Positions 1-5,102 of a stretch of DNA of 5,102 nucleotides are shown piece after piece. Within the stretch, counting starts at the first letter, position 1, and every line of letters starts with the position of its first letter. Location of the stretch: positions 1-5,102 of the forward strand of contig CAMLGD010000223.1 in assembly GCA_946479405.1 (NCBI GenBank), given 5' to 3'. Under the pieces are notes generated by a model. The model worked only from the letters and a program-made list of their open reading frames with translations. It ran no database searches and was not told the DNA's origin. The position numbers and the translations under genes are program-made. Source of the DNA: an uncultured Vogesella sp. (lineage in GTDB: Bacteria > Pseudomonadota > Gammaproteobacteria > Burkholderiales > Chromobacteriaceae).

Positions 1-496
1 GCTTCTCGGCATAGGCCAGCAGCTTCTCGCGGGACAGCAGGTCCCACTCGCGCCATGGGGCAATTACTTTCACGTCCGGCTTCAGGCCGTAGTAGCCCAG
101 CTCGAAGCGCACCTGGTCGTTACCTTTGCCGGTAGCACCATGCGACACGGCGTCGGCGCCGGTCAGGTTGGCGATCTCGATCTGGCGCTTGGCAATCAGC
201 GGGCGCGCGATGGAGGTGCCCAGCAGGTATTCGCCTTCGTACACGGTATTTGCGCGGAACATCGGGAACACGAAGTCACGCACAAACTCTTCACGCAGAT
301 CGTCAATGAAGATGTTTTCTTGCTTGATACCGAATTGCAGTGCCTTCTGGCGTGCCGGCTCCAGCTCTTCGCCTTGCCCCAGGTCGGCGGTGAAGGTCAC
401 CACTTCACACTGATAGGTGTCTTGCAGCCACTTCAGGATCACCGAAGTATCCAGGCCACCGGAATAGGCCAGTACCACTTTATTGATGTCAGCCAT
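1..496 (-). CDS. argG: Argininosuccinate synthase, N-terminal part (cut by window edge)
   Basis: Cytoplasmic enzyme that joins citrulline and aspartate, using ATP, to make argininosuccinate in the penultimate step of arginine synthesis. Reading from the ATG at 494-496, 165 complete codons are present before the window ends; the family is about 400-450 residues long, so more than half is missing. Seen in the sequence: the N-type ATP pyrophosphatase loop AYSGGLDTS at residues 10-18, followed by family-typical stretches such as [25 protein letters not shown], and [15 protein letters not shown], the last matching the conserved nucleotide and citrulline/aspartate binding region. A purine-rich ribosome site (GGAAAGAG, 503-510) sits 6 bases before the ATG, which fixes the start. 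It lies 36 bases downstream of argF on the same strand, so the two are probably one operon. No frameshift or odd residue is visible in the part present. Confidence 0.97.
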   Translation of the reverse strand, partial: MADINKVVLAYSGGLDTSVILKWLQDTYQCEVVTFTADLGQGEELEPARQKALQFGIKQENIFIDDLREEFVRDFVFPMFRANTVYEGEYLLGTSIARPLIAKRQIEIANLTGADAVSHGATGKGNDQVRFELGYYGLKPDVKVIAPWREWDLLSREKLLAYAEK

Positions 497-502
497 CGTT
501 TT

Positions 503-510
503 CTCTTTCC
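503..510 (-). promoter_or_regulatory. Ribosome binding site of argG
   Basis: On the minus strand GGAAAGAG lies 6 bases upstream of the argG ATG. It fits in the short argF-argG gap, which has no hairpin followed by a T-run, so there is no sign that transcription ends between the two genes. Confidence 0.7.
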
Positions 511-532
511 ACAGGTGTGAGTTTGCGCCGGC

Positions 533-1456
533 TCAGTCGTTGAGCTGACCCAGCAACAGGTATTCGATCAGGGCCTTCTGGCCGTGCATGCGGTTTTCCG
601 CCTCATCCCAGACCACGCTTTGCGGGCCGTCGATCACATCGGCGGCCACTTCTTCACCGCGATGGGCCGGCAGACAGTGCATGAACAATGCGTCCGGGTT
701 GGCCGCACGCATCAGCTCGGTGGTCACCATATAGCCGTCAAAGGCTTGGCGGCGCGCCTCGGCTTCCGCCTCGTAGCCCATGCTGGTGAACACGTCGGTG
801 GTCACCAGATCAGCGCCCTCTACTGCCGACTGCGGATTATGGAATGCTTCAAAGCAATCGCTACCGTAGTGCTCGCCATCCAGCGTCGCCAGCTCGTAAC
901 CCACCGGGGTGGCAACCTTGAGTTTGAAGCCCAGCAACTTGGCCGCCTGCAGCCAGGTGCGCGCCATATTATTGCCATCGCCGATCCAGGCCACGGTCTT
1001 GCCGCGGATATCGCCGCGATGCTCAATATAGGTCAGGATGTCGGCCAGAATCTGGCACGGATGGTATTCATTGGTCAGGCCATTGATCACCGGCACGCGC
1101 GAGTTGGCCGCCAGGCGTTCCACCAGGCTCTGCTCAAAGGTGCGGATCATGATCACGTCGCTCATGCGCGACAGCACGCGGGCGGTGTCTTCCACCGGTT
1201 CGCCGCGGCCGATCTGCGAACTCTTGCCATCCAGAAACATGGCGTGCCCACCAAGCTGGGCCATGCCGGCTTCGAACGACACACGGGTGCGCGTGGAGTT
1301 CTTCTCGAAAATCATCGACATCACCTTGCCGACCAGCGGCTGGTACAGCTGACCGGACGACTGTCGTCGCTTCAGAACCTGGGCACGCTGAAACAGGTAT
1401 TGGTATTCTGCCGCGGTAAGGTCGCTGAACTGGAGATAGTGTCTGGGTTGGCTCAT
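533..1456 (-). CDS. argF: Ornithine carbamoyltransferase, anabolic type
   Basis: Transfers the carbamoyl group of carbamoyl phosphate to ornithine to give citrulline, in the cytoplasm; the family works as a trimer or multiple of trimers. The 307-residue length is normal for the family. Motifs seen: STRTR (residues 54-58), which binds carbamoyl phosphate; HPCQ (132-135); the SMG ornithine-binding loop (225-227, context DVFTSMG); and HCLPAHRG (260-267) with the catalytic cysteine. The start is taken at the ATG at 1454-1456 (MSQPRHYLQ), because family proteins begin at about this point. The ribosome site there is weak (CGGAA, about 7 bases upstream). The frame stays open for 22 more codons, to a GTG at 1520-1522 and an ATG at 1508-1510, but that extension reads through a strong hairpin and shows no family similarity that I recognise. 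The stop is 36 bases before argG, suggesting an argF-argG operon. Catabolic ArcB is an alternative by fold, but the argG neighbour favours the biosynthetic role. Confidence 0.97.
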   Translation of the reverse strand: MSQPRHYLQFSDLTAAEYQYLFQRAQVLKRRQSSGQLYQPLVGKVMSMIFEKNSTRTRVSFEAGMAQLGGHAMFLDGKSSQIGRGEPVEDTARVLSRMSDVIMIRTFEQSLVERLAANSRVPVINGLTNEYHPCQILADILTYIEHRGDIRGKTVAWIGDGNNMARTWLQAAKLLGFKLKVATPVGYELATLDGEHYGSDCFEAFHNPQSAVEGADLVTTDVFTSMGYEAEAEARRQAFDGYMVTTELMRAANPDALFMHCLPAHRGEEVAADVIDGPQSVVWDEAENRMHGQKALIEYLLLGQLND

Positions 1457-1467
1457 GATGAATTCCG

Positions 1468-1521
1468 AAAAAATTAATGCCACCGCAGCGTGAAAACTTG
1501 GCGTTTTCATGCGCAGTGGCA
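1468..1521 (-). terminator. Terminator-like hairpin in the argF leader, possible attenuator
   Basis: Read on the minus strand, TGCCAC (1521-1516) pairs with GTGGCA (1483-1478), and TGAAAAC (1509-1503) pairs with GTTTTCA (1497-1491). The segment between can be partly closed by G-C and G-U pairs, with a bulge and a mismatch. The loop is about five bases (GCCAA). The hairpin is followed by TTAATTTTTT, ending in six T at 1473-1468, and then 11 bases later the argF ATG. Hairpin plus U-run just before the start codon is the layout of an intrinsic terminator acting as an attenuator. The U-run begins four bases after the stem, so efficiency may be modest. It could instead only affect translation or mRNA stability. 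Confidence 0.5.
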
Positions 1522-1587
1522 CATTACTACACGCAAACCATCCGTCATTGAATGAAGGAGCGCAATTGTAGAGGCCCGACGGGCCAT
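1507..1587 (-). CDS. Candidate 26-residue leader peptide upstream of argF
   Basis: An open frame runs from the ATG at 1585-1587 to a TGA at 1507-1509. It starts M-A-R-R-A-S and has a third Arg at residue 19. The two adjacent Arg codons (CGT CGG) fall in the palindrome at 1573-1585, and the stop codon lies within the 5' arm of the terminator-like hairpin before argF. That arrangement resembles a translated leader of an attenuated amino-acid operon. Against it: no recognisable ribosome site precedes the ATG, an open frame of this size is expected by chance, and argF control in well-studied bacteria uses the ArgR repressor. A second short frame (1607 to 1545, 20 residues) overlaps it in another frame. 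Treat it as a hypothesis. Confidence 0.2.
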   Translation of the reverse strand: MARRASTIALLHSMTDGLRVVMCHCA

Positions 1588-1603
1588 GATTTACAAAATT
1601 GCG
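1561..1603. repeat. Nested inverted repeat upstream of argF
   Basis: The centre is a palindrome, GGCCCG-A-CGGGCC (1573-1585). Around it lie outer arms CGCAATT (1561-1567) and AATTGCG (1597-1603), extended by GTA (1568-1570) and TAC (1592-1594) with a two-base AA bulge. The whole 43 bases can fold as one stem with internal loops, or serve as a two-fold symmetric protein binding site. The left outer arm overlaps a TACAAT hexamer that could be a -10 element for argF (minus strand, 1570-1565). No known operator consensus was recognised; in particular it is not an ARG box. Confidence 0.55.
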
Positions 1604-1612
1604 ACATGGTTA

Positions 1613-1641
1613 TATGTATCCGAAATCCAGTGCGCTGACAA
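1613..1641 (-). promoter_or_regulatory. Possible promoter for argF-argG
   Basis: On the minus strand TTGTCA (1641-1636, five of six to the -35 consensus) is followed after 17 bases by TACATA (1618-1613), a poor -10. An overlapping TATAAC (1614-1609) is a better hexamer but too far from the -35. A competing choice is TACAAT at 1570-1565, which has no good -35 and would have the GC palindrome in its spacer. Some promoter must lie in this interval if argF is not read only from the decarboxylase; which one is used cannot be settled from sequence. Confidence 0.3.
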
Positions 1642-1642
1642 C

Positions 1643-1660
1643 CCCGCCACGCCCGCCACG
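1643..1660. repeat. Tandem direct repeat, two 9-base units
   Basis: CCCGCCACG occurs twice in succession (1643-1651 and 1652-1660). It is followed at once by the short palindrome GCCGG-GT-CCGGC (1660-1671). The repeat abuts the candidate -35 of argF. Two copies are too few to call a VNTR or a binding-site array. Confidence 0.6.
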
Positions 1661-1713
1661 CCGGGTCCGGCGGCCACTCCCGAACAGCCTCCCCCGACAA
1701 AACAATGACTTAG

Positions 1714-1733
1714 CCAAACAGGCCGTGTTTAGG
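1714..1733 (-). terminator. Weak hairpin after the decarboxylase gene, possible terminator
   Basis: Read on the minus strand, CCTAAACA pairs with TGTTTGG (one bulged base) around a CGGCC loop, about 56 bases after the decarboxylase stop. There is no T-run directly after it; the nearest T-rich stretch (ATTGTTTTGTC) starts several bases further on. It is the best local candidate for ending the decarboxylase transcript, but weak, so some read-through into argF is possible. Confidence 0.25.
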
Positions 1734-1789
1734 ATTATTAACGTCCACACACCTCACTGACCGCCACCGAACGACAACCGTCCCAAAGA

Positions 1790-3745
1790 TCAGTTGAACC
1801 AGCCCGCACTAGGCAAGGTGGCCAGTTCGTCAGCCCGCAGTACCCGTACACAATACTCACCCTCCTCAGCCAGGCCGTGCATTTCGATTGACTTCTGCGT
1901 TTTCAGCAGCCGAGCCAGGTAGGCCAGAATCGGTGCTTCGATCACCTGCCCCGGCACCAGCACCGGAATCCCCGGCGGATACGGCACGATCTGATCACAG
2001 CACACCCGCCCGCACAGGGCGCCGTTGGGCTGACCGTCGTCGTCCAGCAGCGGTAGCCGTTCGCCGGACTCGTAGAAAGCATCACGCGGCAGACAGGCAA
2101 GGCGCGAAAAACCCGGAATCTCCGGCAGGCGGTGATACTGCCGCGGCGTGCGCTGCTCCTTGGCCAGCCGTAGCAGCGCATCGAATAGCCGCGACACCTT
2201 ACTGCGCGTGGTGCCCAGTGTCAGCAACAGCGTAATAGTGTTGAAGGTGGATTTTTCTATCTGGATATTGAAACGCTCGAACAGCACCTGTCGCAGCTCG
2301 TCGCTGGAATAGCCGGATTGCGCGATATCGACGGTAATCTTGGTCGGGTCCAGTTGCACCCCTTCCCCCCGCATGCTTTCCGGCAGCAGATCCTCCAGCT
2401 CCAGCACCCGGAAGGCACCGGTGGAGCCAATCTTGCCGCGCAACTCCTGCGCCAGATGCAGCGCACGGTCCAACAATCGGTAGCCCTCGGTCACCGCCTG
2501 CTTGCGCGCCACGTCCAGCGAGGCGATCAGGTTGTACTGCGGACTGGTGGAGGTGTGCATATTGAAATTTTCGCGGAACAAGTGCTCGTCGAAGGCCGGG
2601 TCGTTGACGTGAATCATGCTGGCCTGCGAGAACGCCGACAGCACCTTGTGCGTACTCTGCGTCACGTAATCCGCCCCCGCCTCCAGCGCCGTGGGGCGGA
2701 ACGCCGGATGAAACCGGGCATGCCCGTACCAGGCCTCATCCACGATCACCTTGATGCCGGCAGTGTGCGCGGCGGCGATGATGGGCGCCAGGTCGTAGCG
2801 CAGGCCATCGTAGGTGCAGGAAGTCAGGATCAGCACCCGCGCATCGGGGTTGGCCGCAATGGCATCGAAGATCAGCTGCTTGGGCACCGGCCCGAAGATG
2901 CCATAGTGGCGGTTGAGCGAGGAATCCAGATACACCGGCCGCGCGCCGGACAGAATCACGCCATGATGCACCGACTTGTGGCAGTTGCGGTCCAGCAGCA
3001 GCTTGTCGCCGGGCGCCAGCAGGGTCTGGAAGATCACCTTGTTGGAGGTGGAAGTACCGTTGGTGGCGAAGTAGGTCTTCCGCGCGCCAAAGGCCTTTGC
3101 GGCCAACCTTTGCGCTTCGGCGATTACCCCGGTGGGATGCAGCAGCGAATCCAGCATCGGCACCGATACCGACAGGTCGGCACGCAGCATCTCCTCACCG
3201 ACAAAGTCGTAGAAATCGCCCACCCACGGGCTGCCCTTCAGCGAATCGCCGCCGGAGTGCCCTGGCGTGTGCCAGGAATCCTTGGCCATCGCCACGTACT
3301 GCTTCAGCCGGTCGTAAAACGGCGTCGCCGCCTTCTCACCCATCTCCGCCGACAGAATGCGAAACCAGCCGCTGACATCGTGCTCGTCACGATAGAAATA
3401 GCCATCGATGGCATGGCTGGCCAGCTCTTCCATCAGCAGCTTTTCGTCGTCGTCCTGCAGCAGGATGTACAGCGACAGCTCTGGACGCAGCTGATTGATG
3501 CGATTGGCCAGCGTCACCGCTGGCTGCGGCTCACCGTTCTCGCGCAAGCCCTTGTCGATCAGCACGATCTGCACCTCACCATCGGCCAGCACGCGCTGCT
3601 CCGCCTCCCGACTGCCGGCCACGCCCTCCGCGCACAGCCCGTACGGATTTTCCAGGTTGGCCGCAGCCAACAACAGGCCGGCCACCACCTCAGCCCGCCA
3701 CGGTGCGTCGCTGCTCACGATCAACACCCTGCTTACCGGATTCAT
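1790..3745 (-). CDS. PLP-dependent Orn/Lys/Arg decarboxylase with N-terminal wing domain
   Basis: A fold-type I decarboxylase that removes CO2 from lysine, arginine or ornithine to give cadaverine, agmatine or putrescine; the exact substrate cannot be read from the sequence. In 651-residue numbering, residues about 5-130 form the receiver-like wing domain (VLIVSSDAPWRAE at its start). The PLP core follows: HTPGHSGG (159-166), TNGTSTSNK (228-236), DRNCHKS (252-258), TYDG (311-314), DEAWYGHARFHP (336-347) and QSTHK (363-367), in which K367 is the Schiff-base lysine. QSTHK-x4-FSQASMIHV closely resembles E. coli CadA/LdcC. The C-terminal domain carries PYPPGIPVLVPG (588-599). The protein is some 60 residues shorter than CadA/LdcC. 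The start is the ATG at 3743-3745, with a strong ribosome site (GGAAAGGGG) 5 bases upstream; an in-frame ATG 36 bases earlier lacks one. It is divergent from dinG and upstream of argF on the same strand. Polyamine synthesis or acid stress are both possible roles. Confidence 0.93.
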   Translation of the reverse strand: MNPVSRVLIVSSDAPWRAEVVAGLLLAAANLENPYGLCAEGVAGSREAEQRVLADGEVQIVLIDKGLRENGEPQPAVTLANRINQLRPELSLYILLQDDDEKLLMEELASHAIDGYFYRDEHDVSGWFRILSAEMGEKAATPFYDRLKQYVAMAKDSWHTPGHSGGDSLKGSPWVGDFYDFVGEEMLRADLSVSVPMLDSLLHPTGVIAEAQRLAAKAFGARKTYFATNGTSTSNKVIFQTLLAPGDKLLLDRNCHKSVHHGVILSGARPVYLDSSLNRHYGIFGPVPKQLIFDAIAANPDARVLILTSCTYDGLRYDLAPIIAAAHTAGIKVIVDEAWYGHARFHPAFRPTALEAGADYVTQSTHKVLSAFSQASMIHVNDPAFDEHLFRENFNMHTSTSPQYNLIASLDVARKQAVTEGYRLLDRALHLAQELRGKIGSTGAFRVLELEDLLPESMRGEGVQLDPTKITVDIAQSGYSSDELRQVLFERFNIQIEKSTFNTITLLLTLGTTRSKVSRLFDALLRLAKEQRTPRQYHRLPEIPGFSRLACLPRDAFYESGERLPLLDDDGQPNGALCGRVCCDQIVPYPPGIPVLVPGQVIEAPILAYLARLLKTQKSIEMHGLAEEGEYCVRVLRADELATLPSAGWFN

Positions 3746-3750
3746 GTTCG

Positions 3751-3759
3751 CCCCTTTCC
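3751..3759 (-). promoter_or_regulatory. Ribosome binding site deciding the decarboxylase start
   Basis: GGAAAGGGG on the minus strand ends 5 bases before the ATG at 3745. It selects this ATG over the in-frame ATG at 3781, which has no such site and would add 12 residues (GEAPARWKGAN and its Met) ahead of the wing domain. Confidence 0.75.
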
Positions 3760-3863
3760 ACCGCGCCGGCGCCTCACCCATGACGCGGCACTGACTTCAT
3801 CCTAAGCCGCGCCCGCACAGCATGCCACGTTGGCCGCAAGCGGCGCACCCATGGCGAATCCGT

Positions 3864-3869
3864 TACAAT
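3864..3869 (+). promoter_or_regulatory. Possible -10 element of dinG
   Basis: TACAAT (five of six to the consensus) is followed by a GC-rich stretch, GCGCGCC, and then the dinG ATG at 3877. With the usual 6-8 base distance, transcription would begin at or next to the start codon. No good -35 is found 16-18 bases upstream. The hexamer may be chance. Confidence 0.35.
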
Positions 3870-3876
3870 GCGCGCC

Positions 3877-5102
3877 ATGCTGACCGATGCCGAAAAAAAC
3901 CTGCTGCGCGACCACTACCGCGCCATTGCCGACAACCTGCCGGGCTTCCGGCCGCGTGCCGCCCAGCGCCGCATGCTGGCCGAGATCGCCAATGCCTTTG
4001 GCCGCGCCGTCCCGGTGAACGCCGACGGCGAGGCGGTGGAGCGCAATGGCGAGAGCATCGCCGTGGTGGAAGGCCCCACCGGGGTCGGCAAGAGTCTGGC
4101 CTATCTGCTGGCCGGCGGCGTAATGGCCAAGTGCCGCAACAAGAAGCTGGTGGTCACCAGCGCCACCATCGCGCTGCAGGAGCAGCTGGTCAACCGCGAC
4201 CTGCCGTTCCTGATCGAAAAAAGCGGGCTGGCGCTGACCTTTGCCCTGGCCAAGGGCCGTGGCCGATACCTGTGCCCGTACCGCCTGTACCAGCTGACGT
4301 CCGACCACGCCCAGGGCGAGCTACTGGCGCCAGACCCGACCATGGCGCTATGGGAGCGCAAGCCGGAGCAGGCAGAGATCGACGCGCTGCGCCAGCTGTC
4401 CGACGCTTTCTACTACCGGCGCTGGAACGGTGACCGCGACACCTGGCCGGAGAACATCGAGGACGACCTGTGGCGCCGCGTCACCAACGACCGCCACGGC
4501 TGCCTGAAAGCCGGCTGCCCCAACCGTGCCGAGTGTCCGTTCTATCTGGCACGCGAGACACTGGAAACCGTGGACGTGGTAGTCGCCAACCACGACCTGC
4601 TGCTGGCCGACATCACCATGGGCGGCGGCGTGATCCTGCCGGCGCCGGACCAGAGCTTCTACTGCATCGACGAGGCGCACCATCTGGCCAAGAAGGCGGT
4701 GAACCAGTTTGCCGCCGAGCACAGCGTGGCGCAGGCCATGGGCTGGCTGGACAAGGTGCCGGCACTGGCCACCCGCGTGGATTCGCTGATCGACAAGCCG
4801 GAGCTGTCGACCAATGCCATCGACGCCGCCGGCGCCTGCATGGAAAGCCTGACCGAATGGTTGTGGCTGCTGCAAAGCGAGCCATCGCTGGAGGCCGCCA
4901 GCGACAATATGGAGCCATCCTGGCTGGTGGAAGACGGCACCCTGCCGGAGCACATGAAAGTACCGGCGGCCAACATGGCCCTGTCGGCACGCATGCTGTA
5001 CAAAAACCTGGCCGGCATGGCCGATGCGCTTACCCTGCAACGCAAGGACAAGCAGCAGGATGCACTGCTGCTGGACAAGACCGGCGCCGACGCCGGCTTC
5101 TT
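3877..5102 (+). CDS. dinG: DinG-type ATP-dependent DNA helicase, N-terminal part (cut by window edge)
   Basis: Superfamily 2 helicase of the XPD/Rad3 type; E. coli DinG unwinds 5'-to-3', resolves R-loops and forked structures, and carries a 4Fe-4S cluster. 408 complete codons are present, a little over half of the roughly 700-residue family length, so helicase domain 2 lies outside the window. Seen: RPRAAQRRM (25-33), matching the Q-motif region; Walker A EGPTGVGKS (65-73); motif Ia TSATIALQEQL (94-104); four cysteines at 133 (GRGRYLCP), 209, 214 and 220 (HGC, AGC, AEC) placed as the cluster ligands; VVVANHDLLLAD (234-245); and Walker B DEAH (265-268). All four cluster cysteines and both ATPase motifs are intact. 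The start is taken as the ATG at 3877, by similarity to the DinG N-terminus. An in-frame ATG at 3868 would add three residues (MRA); neither has a good ribosome site. YoaA is a paralogue, but the fit to DinG looks better. Confidence 0.94.
   Translation, partial: MLTDAEKNLLRDHYRAIADNLPGFRPRAAQRRMLAEIANAFGRAVPVNADGEAVERNGESIAVVEGPTGVGKSLAYLLAGGVMAKCRNKKLVVTSATIALQEQLVNRDLPFLIEKSGLALTFALAKGRGRYLCPYRLYQLTSDHAQGELLAPDPTMALWERKPEQAEIDALRQLSDAFYYRRWNGDRDTWPENIEDDLWRRVTNDRHGCLKAGCPNRAECPFYLARETLETVDVVVANHDLLLADITMGGGVILPAPDQSFYCIDEAHHLAKKAVNQFAAEHSVAQAMGWLDKVPALATRVDSLIDKPELSTNAIDAAGACMESLTEWLWLLQSEPSLEAASDNMEPSWLVEDGTLPEHMKVPAANMALSARMLYKNLAGMADALTLQRKDKQQDALLLDKTGADAGF

Larger units (their letters stand above)
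1457..1789. other. Non-coding region between the decarboxylase and argF
   Basis: These 333 bases hold no convincing protein gene. They must contain the end of the decarboxylase transcript and the start of argF transcription, both read on the minus strand. The half next to argF (1457-1618) is relatively AT-rich and holds the structures listed separately. The middle (1641-1680) is very GC-rich, with a 9-base tandem repeat and a short palindrome. The part nearest the decarboxylase (1695-1745) is AT-richer and has only a weak hairpin. No tRNA or known riboswitch pattern was recognised. Confidence 0.8.
3746..3876. promoter_or_regulatory. Divergent intergenic region between the decarboxylase and dinG
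   Basis: These 131 bases must contain the starts of both divergent transcripts. A 12-base palindrome, GCCGC-AA-GCGGC (3833-3844), lies near where a dinG -35 would fall. No convincing sigma-70 -35/-10 pair was found for the decarboxylase; TAGGAT, just upstream of its leader, is the best -10-like hexamer but has no good partner. I found no SOS-type CTG-N10-CAG site, although dinG is an SOS gene in E. coli. Confidence 0.5.

Noticed and set aside
584..1477. A 297-codon open frame on the plus strand opposite argF
   Set aside because: It mirrors the argF codons, with no recognisable protein motif and composition typical of an antisense shadow.
1457..1522. An extended argF start at the GTG (1520-1522) or ATG (1508-1510)
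   Set aside because: The extra residues lie beyond the normal start of the family and are encoded by the hairpin and U-run. The 307-residue form has the expected length.
1457..1660. An ARG box (ArgR operator) upstream of argF
   Set aside because: Half-site-like pieces occur, including the 11-base palindrome TCATTGAATGA at 1545-1555, but no TGAAT-N4-ATTCA pair with acceptable spacing was found. A divergent ArgR site cannot be excluded by eye.
2318..3805. A 495-codon open frame on the plus strand opposite the decarboxylase
   Set aside because: It is antisense to a gene with complete family motifs, has His/Gln/Arg-rich composition typical of a shadow frame in GC-rich DNA, and shows no recognisable domain.
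3746..3876. A LexA (SOS) box before dinG
   Set aside because: No CTG-N10-CAG pattern was found on reading the region; CTGACTTCATCCTAAG comes nearest but lacks the second half.
3822..5040. Open frames overlapping dinG: plus-strand 3822-4433, minus-strand 3802-4308 and 4348-5040
   Set aside because: The dinG frame carries Walker A, the four cluster cysteines and DEAH in order. The other frames have no motif and low-complexity Ala/Gly/Arg/Gln composition.
1..5102. CRISPR array, transposon ends, tRNA or toxin-antitoxin genes
   Set aside because: No regularly spaced repeats, no long terminal inverted repeats with a transposase, no cloverleaf and no small paired genes were seen. Nearly all of the window is accounted for by four conserved genes.

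Overview
The window is ordinary chromosomal core sequence of a GC-rich proteobacterium. The protein sequences, the argF-argG order and the neighbours point to a betaproteobacterium, possibly of the Neisseriales/Chromobacteriaceae type. That placement is inferred from general family resemblance and was not tested by alignment or tree. No mobile element, CRISPR array, tRNA, rRNA or phage gene is visible.

Layout from left to right: the 5' part of argG (argininosuccinate synthase, minus strand, cut by the left edge); argF (ornithine carbamoyltransferase, minus strand, complete) 36 bases upstream of argG; a 333-base non-coding stretch with several inverted repeats; a complete PLP-dependent Orn/Lys/Arg decarboxylase (minus strand, 651 residues); a divergent 131-base intergenic region; and the 5' 408 codons of dinG (XPD-like iron-sulfur DNA helicase, plus strand, cut by the right edge).

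ArgF and ArgG catalyse consecutive steps of arginine synthesis (ornithine to citrulline to argininosuccinate) and almost certainly share a transcript. The decarboxylase upstream belongs to a family that acts on lysine, arginine or ornithine, so it may draw on the same metabolites. DinG is functionally unrelated and simply divergent.

The part that merits a second look is the argF leader (about 1457-1641). It holds a long imperfect hairpin followed by six U residues just before the argF start, a nested inverted repeat around a GC-rich palindrome, and a 26-codon open frame whose Arg-Arg codons lie inside that palindrome. This could be an attenuator or an operator, but neither is proven. I do not see evidence for a wholly new multi-gene system in this window.
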